Part shown: piece after piece, positions 8,112 to 18,598 of the stretch
Numbering within the stretch: the first letter of the stretch is position 1
Layout: the number at the start of each line of letters is the position of its first letter
Assembly (NCBI RefSeq): GCF_016093275.1
Contig: NZ_JAEDAK010000001.1
Location: forward strand, 1 to 64,000
Length of the DNA: 64,000 bases
Reading direction: 5' to 3'
Origin: Inhella proteolytica
Lineage (GTDB): Bacteria > Pseudomonadota > Gammaproteobacteria > Burkholderiales > Burkholderiaceae_C
Program-made: the position numbers and the translations under genes
The notes under the pieces: model-generated
Database searches by the model: none
Told to the model about the DNA's origin: nothing
The model's input: only the letters and a program-made list of their open reading frames with translations

Positions 8112-8206
8112 TACATTCGTCAGGGCTTGATGCACTGAGATGGTGCCGATGGATGGTGTTTGCAGGGAATTTCGCCCTTGAGGGTCGTCGCGCATTGCCG
8201 AGGCAA

Positions 8207-8221
8207 TGTAGTTTTGCTACC
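8207..8221. promoter_or_regulatory. HexR/RpiR-like operator B
   Basis: TGTAG-TTTTG-CTACC is the same 15-bp motif with one mismatch in the right arm. It lies 35 bp upstream of the second glucokinase start, where a bound regulator would overlap the promoter or transcript start. Confidence 0.65.
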
Positions 8222-8256
8222 GTGCTGACTTTGTAGCGGCCCTTCCAAGCCAATCC

Positions 8257-9273
8257 ATGTCTTCAAACCCGGCCCTCCCGTCCGCCCCCTTCCCTTGGCT
8301 GCTGGCCGATGTGGGCGGCAGCAACGCGCGTTTTGCCTGGGTGGCCGCGGCCGATCAGGCGCCGCAGCACATCCGCACCCTGGCGGTGGCCGAGTACCCC
8401 AGCCTGCTCGACGCCGCGCGCGCCTATCTGGCCGGTTTGAGCCTGGGCGCGCTGCCGGGCGGCGCATCCAGCCAGCCCCGCAGTGCCGCGCTGGCCTTGG
8501 CCACACCGGTGACGGGCGACCAGGTGCGATTCACGAACAGCGGCTGGAGCTTTTCGCAAGCCGAGCTGAGTGCCGCGCTGGGGCTGGAGCGCCTGTGCGT
8601 GTTGAACGATTTCGAAGCCCTGGCCCTTTCGCTGCCGCGCCTGCGCGCCGGCCAGTGGCAGCCCCTGGGAGGCGGTGCGCCGCGCTGGGACTTGCCGGTG
8701 GCCGTGGTGGGCCCCGGCACCGGCCTGGGCGTGGGCGGCCTGCTGCCCAACGCGGCGGGTGGCAAGGGCTGGCTGGCGCTGGCCGGTGAGGGCGGCCACG
8801 CCACCCTGGCCGCGGCCGATGACTTCGAGGCCGACCTGCTGCGCGTGGCACGCCGCACGCATGCCCATGTGTCGGCCGAGCGCTTCCTCTCCGGCATCGG
8901 CCTGCCGCTGCTGTATCACTGCGTGGCCGAGGTGCAAGGCCAACGCGCCGTGGCCGATGTCGACGCCCCCTGGATCCTGGAACGCGCCCTGGCCGACGAC
9001 GATGCCGTGGCAGTGCGCACCATCGAGACCTTCTGCGCCATGCTGGGCAGCTTCGCCGGCTCCGTGGCGCTGACCTTCGGCGCCCGTGGCGGCCTCTTCA
9101 TCGGCGGCGGCATCGTGCCCCGCCTGGGCGCGCGCTTCGAGCGCTCGGCTTTCCGCGAGCGTTTCGAGGCCAAGGGGCGCTATCGGGAATACATGGCGGC
9201 AATTCCGACGCCGCTCATCACCGACACGCTGGCCGCGCTGGACGGCGCCGCCCAAGCCCTTAGCCAAACGTAG
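8257..9273 (+). CDS. glk: Glucokinase (stand-alone)
   Basis: A 338-residue glucokinase without a regulator domain, phosphorylating glucose to glucose-6-phosphate in the cytoplasm. Motifs are LLADVGGSNARFAWV (phosphate binding), VLNDFEALAL, GPGTGLGVGGLLP, GEGGHATL, and FIGGGIVPRLGARFERSAF in the C-terminal ATP-binding region. It is clearly related to the kinase half of the divergent fusion gene but not a recent duplicate, since only the motifs match closely. The ATG at 8257 lies 35 bp after operator B. With MalKEFG, the GH13 enzymes and the phosphorylase it would handle the free glucose released from glucans. No gene follows for 700 bp. Confidence 0.92.
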   Translation: MSSNPALPSAPFPWLLADVGGSNARFAWVAAADQAPQHIRTLAVAEYPSLLDAARAYLAGLSLGALPGGASSQPRSAALALATPVTGDQVRFTNSGWSFSQAELSAALGLERLCVLNDFEALALSLPRLRAGQWQPLGGGAPRWDLPVAVVGPGTGLGVGGLLPNAAGGKGWLALAGEGGHATLAAADDFEADLLRVARRTHAHVSAERFLSGIGLPLLYHCVAEVQGQRAVADVDAPWILERALADDDAVAVRTIETFCAMLGSFAGSVALTFGARGGLFIGGGIVPRLGARFERSAFRERFEAKGRYREYMAAIPTPLITDTLAALDGAAQALSQT

Positions 9274-9300
9274 TTCAGCGCCACTGGCATGGTGGTGTTC

Positions 9301-9900
9301 GAGAGAGCCCGCCGGGATTTCGCCCCGGCAGGCGACTTCCTTTCTTGCTCGTGCAAGAAAGGAAGCAAAGAACACGGCCCCGATTCCGGCGCCCGGCCTG
9401 CGGCCGGGTCCCCTGCGCTGCGCGAAATGCTGGGCCGGCCCAAAACTCGCTGCGTTCGCTTCGCGCACTCCGCTCAGACAGTTGGGCCGAGTCAGTTGGG
9501 TGGGCGTGCGTGCCGCACACCGCCCAGCATTGCTGTGCTGCTCGGCACCTGCATAGGGGCAGCAGCCAACAGCCGAATATCGAACAGCCCGGACTTCAGC
9601 CATGGCGCCGTTTCCCGGCTGTTCGGCTGTTGGCTGCTCGCCCTTCGTAGCTGCCGAGCAGCACAGCGGCTTGGGGCGCGCGCGCAGCGCGCATCCACTT
9701 CTGGCTCAGGGCGGCCGTTCAAACGGAGAGAGCGAAGCGAACGCAGTGCGTTCCGCCCTGCAGCCCCAAGACGCGAGCAGCGCAGGGAATCCCCGGCCGC
9801 AGGCCGGGGACAGCGGAGCGGGCGCGTGTTCTTTGCCTACTTTCTTGCACGAGCAAGAAAGTAGGTCGGCTGCCGGGACGACATCCCGGCGGGCTCTCTC
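9301..9900. repeat. 600-bp non-coding inverted-repeat element 1
   Basis: The ends are perfect 18-bp inverted repeats: GAGAGAGCCCGCCGGGAT at 9301-9318 and its complement at 9883-9900. Each end carries its own strong hairpin: CTTCCTTTCTTGC/GCAAGAAAGGAAG (9336-9365) and CCTACTTTCTTGC/GCAAGAAAGTAGG (9836-9865). The interior also folds on itself, for example CAGCAGCCAACAGCCGAA near 9560 against TTCGGCTGTTGGCTGCT near 9630. Open frames through it have low-complexity translations and are not credible genes. It fills the gap between glk and the livK-like gene and could terminate transcription on both strands. It has no recognisable transposase. Confidence 0.75.
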
Positions 9901-9978
9901 AAGCCTGCTCAACCGGCTCGCAACAATGCGCAAGAGCGTGAGCGAGCAGCCGCTTGCAGCAGGCCAGCGCGCAACTCC

Positions 9979-11160
9979 TTACCAACGGCCAGAACGCACG
10001 GTCAATTCCCACTGGCCTTTGCGCATCTGATAGATGCCCACCGCCCCGCTGCGCTGCTCGCCGTCCTCGTTCATGCGCATCATGCTGGTGACGGGCGCAT
10101 TGCCTTCGAAGGTCTTGAGGCGCTCCAGCAGCTTGGTGCGGTCCAGGTTGCCATTGCGGCTGAGGGCGTCGGCCACCAGGTGCACGGCGTCGAAGGCGTA
10201 GTGGGCGGCGTAGTAGGGCTCGCCACCAAAGCGCTCACGGTAGGCGGCCAGGAACTCCTTGCCGCCCAGGAACTCCTGGGCCGCCACGATGGGCGTGCTG
10301 GCGTAGAGCGCGCGGTTGCCGAGCTCGGCGCTTTGCAGGCGCGGGGTCTTGATGGTGTCGCTGCCCAGCACGGGCAGGTCGGGCAGGCCGGCGGCGCTGA
10401 GCTGCTGGATCAGGGCCTCGACCTGGAAGTCGGCCACCGTGGTGATCAGCAGGTCGGGCTTGGCCTGCACGAAGGCGGCCACCGCGGCCTTGAAGTCGGT
10501 GGTCTTGTCGTCCACCACCTGCTGGGCGATGGCGCCGGTGCCCGAGCGGATCAGCGAGTTGGCCACCGCGTCGATCAGGCCCTTGCCGTAGGGCGTGCCG
10601 TCGTGCAGCGTGACGATGCGCTTGGCGCCGAGCTTTTCGCGCGCGAACTGGGCCAGCGCGAGGGCCTGCATGTCGTCGTTGGCCACCAGGCGCAGCGTGG
10701 TGGGCAGGCCCAGCTGGGTGTACTGCGGCTTGGTGGAGATGGCCAGCTGCACCACGCCGGCCTTGGCGTAGATGGGCGCAGCGGCAATGCTCACGCCCGA
10801 GTTCAGGTGGGCGATGGCGGCCAGCACCTGCTGGCTGACGAGCTGCTGCGCGGCGGCCTCACCGGCCTTGGCATCGGCCTTGTCGTCGGCGCTGAAGATC
10901 TCGATCGGGATGCGCTTGTCGCCCACCTTCACGCCGCCGGCCTTGTTGATCTGCTCGGCCGCCAGCTGCGCGCCCTGCAGCATGTCCTTGCCCAGGGCGG
11001 CCAGCGGGCCGCTGAGGGGCTGGCCCACGCCGATGCGGATGCTCTTGGCCGAGCCCGGCATCATGAGGTACGCCCCCACGCCGGCCAGGCCGAGCAGGCC
11101 GGCGCCCACCAGCAGGTTGCGGCGCGTGTTGGAGGTTTGGGTGGGGGTCGTTTGCGGCAT
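9979..11160 (-). CDS. Branched-chain amino acid ABC transporter substrate-binding protein (LivK-like)
   Basis: A 393-residue type I periplasmic binding protein (Leu/Ile/Val-binding family). A twin-arginine-like N-terminus (TRRNLLVGAGLLGLAGVGAYL) is followed by IRIGVGQPLSGPLAALGKDM, the usual family start. The fold continues through QINKAGGVKVG and the ligand-lobe segment HLNSGVSIAAAPIYAKAG. It is the last gene of livH-livM-livG-livF-SBP, 50 bp after livF, and probably delivers the substrate to that permease. The ligand could be branched-chain or other amino acids, or another carboxylate, because this family is broad. The 3' end faces the inverted-repeat element. Confidence 0.9.
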   Translation of the reverse strand: MPQTTPTQTSNTRRNLLVGAGLLGLAGVGAYLMMPGSAKSIRIGVGQPLSGPLAALGKDMLQGAQLAAEQINKAGGVKVGDKRIPIEIFSADDKADAKAGEAAAQQLVSQQVLAAIAHLNSGVSIAAAPIYAKAGVVQLAISTKPQYTQLGLPTTLRLVANDDMQALALAQFAREKLGAKRIVTLHDGTPYGKGLIDAVANSLIRSGTGAIAQQVVDDKTTDFKAAVAAFVQAKPDLLITTVADFQVEALIQQLSAAGLPDLPVLGSDTIKTPRLQSAELGNRALYASTPIVAAQEFLGGKEFLAAYRERFGGEPYYAAHYAFDAVHLVADALSRNGNLDRTKLLERLKTFEGNAPVTSMMRMNEDGEQRSGAVGIYQMRKGQWELTVRSGRW

Positions 11161-11210
11161 GACGTGTCCTCGGTTGGATGGGCTCTTGGGGTTCGCGGGG
11201 GTCTGGGGTC

Positions 11211-11933
11211 TTACTCGCCCAGATAGGCGGCGCGGACCTTGGGGTCGGTCAGCAGGTCCTGGCCGGAGCCGGTCATGCTGACGAGGCCGGATTCCATCAC
11301 GTAGCCGCGGTTGGCCAGTTGCAAGGCGCGACTGGCGTTCTGCTCCACGAGCAAAACAGTTACACCTTGGCTGTGAATCTCGTTCACGACCTCGAAGATC
11401 TTGTCCACCATGATGGGCGAGAGGCCCATCGAGGGCTCGTCCAGCAGCAGCACCTTGGGGCGGGCCATCAGCGCGCGGCCCATGGCCAGCATCTGCTGCT
11501 CGCCGCCGGACATGGTGCCGGCCAGCTGGTCGCGCCGCTCCAGCAGGCGCGGGAAGAAGGCGAACACGCGCTCCATGTCGGCGGCAATGCCGTCCTTGTC
11601 ATTGCGGGTATAGGCGCCCATCTGCAGGTTCTCGACGATGGTCATGCGCGTGAAGGTGCCGCGGCCCTCGGGCACCATCACCAGGCCCTGCTTGGCCAGT
11701 TCCCAGGGGCCCTGGCCACGGATGCTGCGGCCCAGGTACTTGACGTCGCCATCGGCGATCGACTGCAGGCCGGTGACGGCCTTGAGCGTCGTCGTCTTGC
11801 CGGCGCCGTTGGCCCCGATCAGCGAGACCAGCTCGCCTTCGCGCACTTCAAAGCTCACGCCCTTGACGGCCTGGATGCCGCCGTAGGCGACCTTGAGCTT
11901 TTCGACTTGGAGGAGGGTTTGCGTCTTGCTCAT
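11211..11933 (-). CDS. livF: High-affinity branched-chain amino acid ABC transporter ATPase LivF
   Basis: A 240-residue ATPase of the LivF type. Walker A is GANGAGKTT, the signature is MSGGEQQMLAMGRAL, Walker B is VLLLDEPSMGLSP, and the switch histidine position is held by LLVEQNASRAL, as is typical for LivF. It provides energy for the LivHM permease together with LivG at the cytoplasmic membrane. The ATG at 11933 is 2 bp after the livG stop codon. A much longer upstream in-frame extension runs through livG in another frame and was rejected. Confidence 0.93.
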   Translation of the reverse strand: MSKTQTLLQVEKLKVAYGGIQAVKGVSFEVREGELVSLIGANGAGKTTTLKAVTGLQSIADGDVKYLGRSIRGQGPWELAKQGLVMVPEGRGTFTRMTIVENLQMGAYTRNDKDGIAADMERVFAFFPRLLERRDQLAGTMSGGEQQMLAMGRALMARPKVLLLDEPSMGLSPIMVDKIFEVVNEIHSQGVTVLLVEQNASRALQLANRGYVMESGLVSMTGSGQDLLTDPKVRAAYLGE

Positions 11934-11935
11934 GT

Positions 11936-12706
11936 TCAGTGCCCCGCGCCCAGATAGGCCTCGATGACTTTGGGATTGCGTTGGACTTCGGCGGGCGTAC
12001 CCTCGGCGATGGGCTTGCCGTAGTCCAGCACGGTGACGCGGTCGCACAGGCCCATCACCAGCTTCACGTCGTGCTCGATCAAGAGGATGGTGCGGCCGTC
12101 CTTGCGGATGCGGTCGATCAGCTCGCGCAGCACCACCTTCTCGGTCTGGTTCATGCCGGCGGCCGGCTCGTCCAGGGCAATGAGCTGGGGGTCGGTGGCC
12201 AGGGCGCGGGCGATTTCCAGACGGCGCTGGTCGCCATAGCTCAGCGTGCGGGCGCGGAAGTCGGCATGGCGGCCGATGCCCACGTAATCCAGCAGCTCGC
12301 GGGCACGCGCCTCGATGGCCTTCTCCTCGGCCTTGAAGGCGGGCGTGCGGAACACGGCGCCGAGCAGGCCGCTGTGCGTGCGCACATGGCGTCCCACCAT
12401 GACGTTCTCGACCGCCGTCATCTCGGGGAAGAGGCGGATGTTCTGGAAGGTGCGGGCGATGCCGGCCTTGGCCACCAGGTGCACCGCGGCCGGCTTGTAG
12501 GCCGTGCCGCCGAGCTCGAAGCTGCCGGTGTCGGGCACGTAGAGGCCGGTGATGACGTTGAAGAAGGTGGTCTTGCCGGCGCCGTTGGGGCCGATCAGGC
12601 CGACCACCTGGCCTTTCTCGATGGTGATGCCGACGTCCGACAGGGCCTGCACGCCGCCGAAGCGCTTGCTCGCACCCTGCACCTTGAGGATGGTGTTGCT
12701 GTTCAT
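11936..12706 (-). CDS. livG: High-affinity branched-chain amino acid ABC transporter ATPase LivG
   Basis: A 256-residue ATPase of the LivG type. Walker A is GPNGAGKTTFFNVITG, the signature region is LSYGDQRRLEIARALA, Walker B is LIALDEPAAGMN, and the H-loop is LIEHDVKLVM. LSYG replaces LSGG, the normal variant in LivG. It partners LivF in powering the LivHM channel. It lies 9 bp downstream of livM and 2 bp upstream of livF in a tight operon. Confidence 0.93.
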   Translation of the reverse strand: MNSNTILKVQGASKRFGGVQALSDVGITIEKGQVVGLIGPNGAGKTTFFNVITGLYVPDTGSFELGGTAYKPAAVHLVAKAGIARTFQNIRLFPEMTAVENVMVGRHVRTHSGLLGAVFRTPAFKAEEKAIEARARELLDYVGIGRHADFRARTLSYGDQRRLEIARALATDPQLIALDEPAAGMNQTEKVVLRELIDRIRKDGRTILLIEHDVKLVMGLCDRVTVLDYGKPIAEGTPAEVQRNPKVIEAYLGAGH

Positions 12707-12715
12707 GGAGAGTCC

Positions 12716-13843
<1,128 letters not shown>

Positions 13844-13853
13844 GTTGGAGACC

Positions 13854-14777
13854 TCAAGCACGGTCGGCGACACGTTCGCCCAGCAGGCCGGAGGGGCGCA
13901 GCGTGAGGACGAGGATCAGGGCCACGAAGGCAAAGATGTCGGCGTAGTGGCTGCCCAGCACGCCGCCGGTCAGTTCACCCAGGTAGCCCGCGCCGATGGC
14001 TTCAATGAGGCCGAGCAGGATGCCGCCCACCATCGCCCCGGCCAGATTGCCGATGCCACCCAGCACCGCGGCCGTGAAGGCCTTCAGGCCGGGCATGAAG
14101 CCCATGGTGTGCTGCGCGGTGCCGTAGTTGGCGGCCCACATCAGGCCGGCCACGGCGGCCAGCGCGGCACCGATGACGAAGGTGGCCGAGATCACGAAGT
14201 CGGGCTTGACGCCCATCAGCGAGGCGACCTTGGGGTTCTCGGCCGTGGCGCGCATGGCGCGGCCCAGCTTGGTCTTGTTCACCAGCCACATCAGGGCGGC
14301 CAGCAGGATGCCGGTGGTGGCCAGGATCAGCACCTGGGTCACCGAGATCACCGGGCCGCCCAGATTGAAGGGCTCGGTGGGCAGCAGCAGCGGGAAGGGC
14401 TTGGGGTTCGGCTTCCAGATCACCATGGCGAGCGTTTGCAGCAGCAGGCTCATGCCCATGGCGGTGATCAGGGGCGCCAGGCGCGGCGCGCTGCGCAGCG
14501 GCCGGTAGGCGATCTTCTCGATCGTGAAGTTGACAGCGCAGCAGACCACGATGGCGCAGCACAGGGCCACGATCATCAGGGCCCAGCCGGGCAGGCCCGA
14601 GCCGGCCAGCGCGCCGATGACGGTCCAGCTCGTCAGCGCACCAATCATCAGGATCTCGCCGTGGGCGAAATTGATGAGGTTGATGATGCCGTAGACCATC
14701 GTGTAGCCCAGGGCGACGAGCGCGTACATGCTCCCCAGCACCAGGCCATTGATCAGTTGTTGGATAAAGACTTCCAT
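13854..14777 (-). CDS. livH: Branched-chain amino acid ABC transporter permease LivH
   Basis: A 307-residue permease of normal LivH length. The N-terminus IQQLINGLVLGSMYALVALG and the NLINFAHGEILMIGA motif are diagnostic. The ENPKVASLMGV loop is the cytoplasmic coupling helix. It is the first gene of livHMGF-SBP. The ATG at 14777 was chosen because it fits the family start; the frame stays open upstream into the promoter region. A sigma-54-type -24/-12 element lies about 50 bp upstream, and the divergent DctB/DctD-like pair is the obvious candidate regulator. Confidence 0.93.
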   Translation of the reverse strand: MEVFIQQLINGLVLGSMYALVALGYTMVYGIINLINFAHGEILMIGALTSWTVIGALAGSGLPGWALMIVALCCAIVVCCAVNFTIEKIAYRPLRSAPRLAPLITAMGMSLLLQTLAMVIWKPNPKPFPLLLPTEPFNLGGPVISVTQVLILATTGILLAALMWLVNKTKLGRAMRATAENPKVASLMGVKPDFVISATFVIGAALAAVAGLMWAANYGTAQHTMGFMPGLKAFTAAVLGGIGNLAGAMVGGILLGLIEAIGAGYLGELTGGVLGSHYADIFAFVALILVLTLRPSGLLGERVADRA

Positions 14778-14825
14778 GGTTTCAAGGCTTCCACCCGCCA
14801 CCGGGCATGTGATGTGCTTCTGCAT

Positions 14826-14841
14826 TGCAGATTGCGTGCCA
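14826..14841 (-). promoter_or_regulatory. Sigma-54 promoter upstream of livH
   Basis: On the minus strand the sequence reads TGGCACGCAATCTGCA. It has the invariant GG and GC separated by 10 bp and differs from TGGCAC-N5-TTGCA at one position. The GC lies about 50 bp before the livH ATG, leaving a short leader. The divergent genes encode a sensor kinase and a sigma-54-dependent response regulator, which supports the call. Confidence 0.7.
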
Positions 14842-14968
14842 ACCCGAAACCTCCGCTCACAGCCCTTCTCTCCATGGGAGGCGCGTCGCGGCGTTGCCGC
14901 CAGCGGTGCGGGAAGCCACACTCGACCCCTCCGGACCGTGTGAACCACCGCCTGCGTAATAACCCTAG

Positions 14969-16847
14969 ATGAGCCACGGCACCCTGCGTCCCTTCTCCCG
15001 TCTGCTGCTGGCCAATGTGGTGGCACTGGCCACCGCGGCCACGCTGGCACTGGCGGCACTTGGGTTTTCCCTGAGTTATCGCCTGAGCGAGCGCGCCGGC
15101 CTGGAGCGCCTGGCCGAGCTGGCCGTGGAGCGCCTGGAGCTGTACGCCGGCACGCTGGAGGGCGAGCTGGGCCGGCTGGCGCAGCTGCCCGCGCTGGTAA
15201 GCCTGAACGACGAGGTGATGGCCGCCTTCCAGAGCGACCACCCGGAGCTGCTGCAGCGCGCGCAGCGCCGGCTGGCGCAGATCAATGCGCGTGCCGGCTC
15301 GCTGCTGATCTATCTGGTGGATGCCGACGGCCACTGGCGCCTGGGCAGTGCCGCGCTGCCGCTGGAGGTGCTGGAGCGCGAGCGCCTGGAGCGCATTGCC
15401 GCCGCCCTGCGCGCCGGCCGCCCCGGCTTCTTTGCCGCCGGCGATGGCAGCGGCACCACCGACTTCTTCCACGCCAGCACCGTGCAGCGCGGCGGCAAGA
15501 CCCTGGGCCAGGTGGTGGTGCGCATCAATCTGGCGCCGCTGGAGGCCACCTGGGTGGACCTGGGCGTGCGCTCGCGCAGCGAAAAGCTGCTGGTGCTGGA
15601 TGCCAACGACGTACTCATCATGAGCTCGGTGCCGCAGTGGAAGTACCTGCGCCTGGTGCAGGGGCTGGACCGCGCCACCTGGCCGCGCCTGGCGCCCGAG
15701 GACACCCTGCATTACCCCGCCAAGGCGCTGCAGACCCTGCGCTGGGCCGAGCGCGAGGGCGCGGTGCGCGGCGGCCAGCTGCTGCGCCTGCAGCCGCCCG
15801 AGGACGAGCGCCCTGGCCAGCACTGGCTGGCGCAGGACCGCCCGGTGATGGCCCTGGGCCTGCGCCTGATGACGCTCTCCGACCCTTCCGAGGTGCAGCG
15901 CGAGGCCGGCCGCGCGGCCTGGGGTGGAGCGGCCCTGGGGGGGCTGATCGGCCTGCTGGCCACCTACTATCTGTACCGGCGCCGGGCGGTGGCCCAGCTG
16001 CTGCGCGCCCGCAACGAGCTGCAGCGCGCCCGCGACGAGCTGGAGCAGCAGGTGTGGGACCGCACCGCCGAGCTGCGCGCCGCCAATGCCGAGCTCAAGC
16101 GCGAGTTCGAGCAGCGCGTGCGCGCCGAGGACGAACTGGTGCAGGCCGGCAAGATGGCCGTGCTGGGCCAGCTCTCGGCCGGCATCGCCCACGAGGTGAA
16201 CCAGCCGCTCACCGCCCTGCGCGCGCTTTCGGGCAACACCGTGCGCCTGATGGACGCCGGCCGCCTGGACGACGCGCGCCGCAACCTCGGCAACATCGAA
16301 GGCGCGGTGGAGCGCATGGCGCGCATCACCAGCCAGCTCAAGAGCTTTGCGCGCCGCGCCAGCGGCCAGGGCGAGGTGGTGCGCCTGGCCCATGCGGTAG
16401 GCAATGCCCAGCTGCTGCTGGAGCACCGCATCCGCGAGGCCGGCGTGGAGCTGCAGCTGCAGATTTCCGAGCGCCTGAACGTGCGCTGCGACGGCACGCG
16501 GCTGGAGCAGGTGCTGGTCAACCTGATGGGCAATGCCATCGACGCCATGGACGCCCTGCAGAACCGCGCCGAGCGCCGGCTGCAGGTGCGAGCCTGGGCC
16601 GAGGACACGCGCATCCACGTGGCCGTGCGCGACACCGGCCCGGGCCTGAGCCCCGAGGCGCAGGAGCGCCTGTTCGAGCCCTTCTTCACCACCAAGCCGG
16701 CCGGGCAGGGCCTGGGCCTGGGCCTGGTGATCTCGGCGCAGATCGTGCGCGAGTTCGGCGGCAACTTGCAGGCCAGCTCCAGCCCCGAAGGCACCGAGTT
16801 CCGTTTTGATTTGGAAGCCGCGCCCGCCGCGGCGGAGGAAAAGAACC

Positions 16848-16855
<8 letters not shown>
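14969..16855 (+). CDS. DctB-like sensor histidine kinase
   Basis: A 628-residue membrane sensor kinase. A first transmembrane helix (about 12-32), a large periplasmic PDC/Cache-like sensor region (about 33-300), and a second helix (about 313-331, GGAALGGLIGLLATYYLY) precede a coiled coil. The HisKA domain has the phosphorylated histidine in GIAHEVNQPLTAL. The ATPase domain has the N box VLVNLMGNAIDAMD and G boxes DTGPGLSP and GLGLGLVIS. The layout is that of DctB. Because its neighbours are liv genes rather than a dct transporter, the ligand is probably the liv substrate or a related organic acid. It overlaps its response regulator gene by 8 bp. Confidence 0.9.
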
Positions 16856-18200
<1,345 letters not shown>

Positions 18201-18205
18201 AGGCG

Positions 18206-18595
18206 ATGGAAAACCTCGGCTTCGCCCACTACAACCTGCGCGCCGAATGGTCCGTGTTGGAGCAGCTGCGCGACTTCTATGTCGAGGTCGTCGGCTTGCA
18301 GCTGGGGCCACGGCCGCCTTTTGCGAGCCGCGGCTTCTGGCTCTATGCCGGCGCGCAGGATGTGCTGCACCTGAGCGAGGCGCGGCCCGGCGAGCCGCGT
18401 GAGGCGAACGTCAGCGGCAGCTTCGACCATGTGGCCTTTCGCTGCCGCGGGCTGGCGGCCTGCGAGCAGCGCCTGGCCGCGCGCGGCATCGCCGTGCGGC
18501 GCTCGGGCGTGCCGGGCACCGGCATCGTCCAGCTCTTCCTGCGCGACCCGCTGGGCAACGGCGTGGAGCTGCAGTTCGAAGAACCCGAAGGGTAG
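18206..18595 (+). CDS. VOC (glyoxalase/bleomycin-resistance) family protein
   Basis: A 129-residue single VOC-domain protein with two beta-alpha-beta-beta-beta units. LGFAHYNLRA opens the first module, SGSFDHVAFRCRG opens the second, and DPLGNGVELQFEEPEG closes it. Histidine and glutamate positions suitable for a metal site are present, but the substrate is unknown. The ATG at 18206 is 5 bp after the response-regulator stop; a TTG at 18197 would overlap it. It is probably expressed with the two-component system, although a functional link is not evident. The RCC1 gene is convergent, ending 3 bp away. Confidence 0.8.
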   Translation: MENLGFAHYNLRAEWSVLEQLRDFYVEVVGLQLGPRPPFASRGFWLYAGAQDVLHLSEARPGEPREANVSGSFDHVAFRCRGLAACEQRLAARGIAVRRSGVPGTGIVQLFLRDPLGNGVELQFEEPEG

Positions 18596-18598
18596 GCG

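Noticed and set aside
9289-9864. 191-codon frame inside the 9.3-9.9 kb element
   Set aside because: The sequence is shaped by inverted repeats and both strands are open; such frames are typical artefacts of this kind of repeat.
13844-13873. GTG start at 13873 for livM
   Set aside because: It would overlap livH by 20 bp; the ATG at 13843 has a better ribosome-binding site and fits the family N-terminus.
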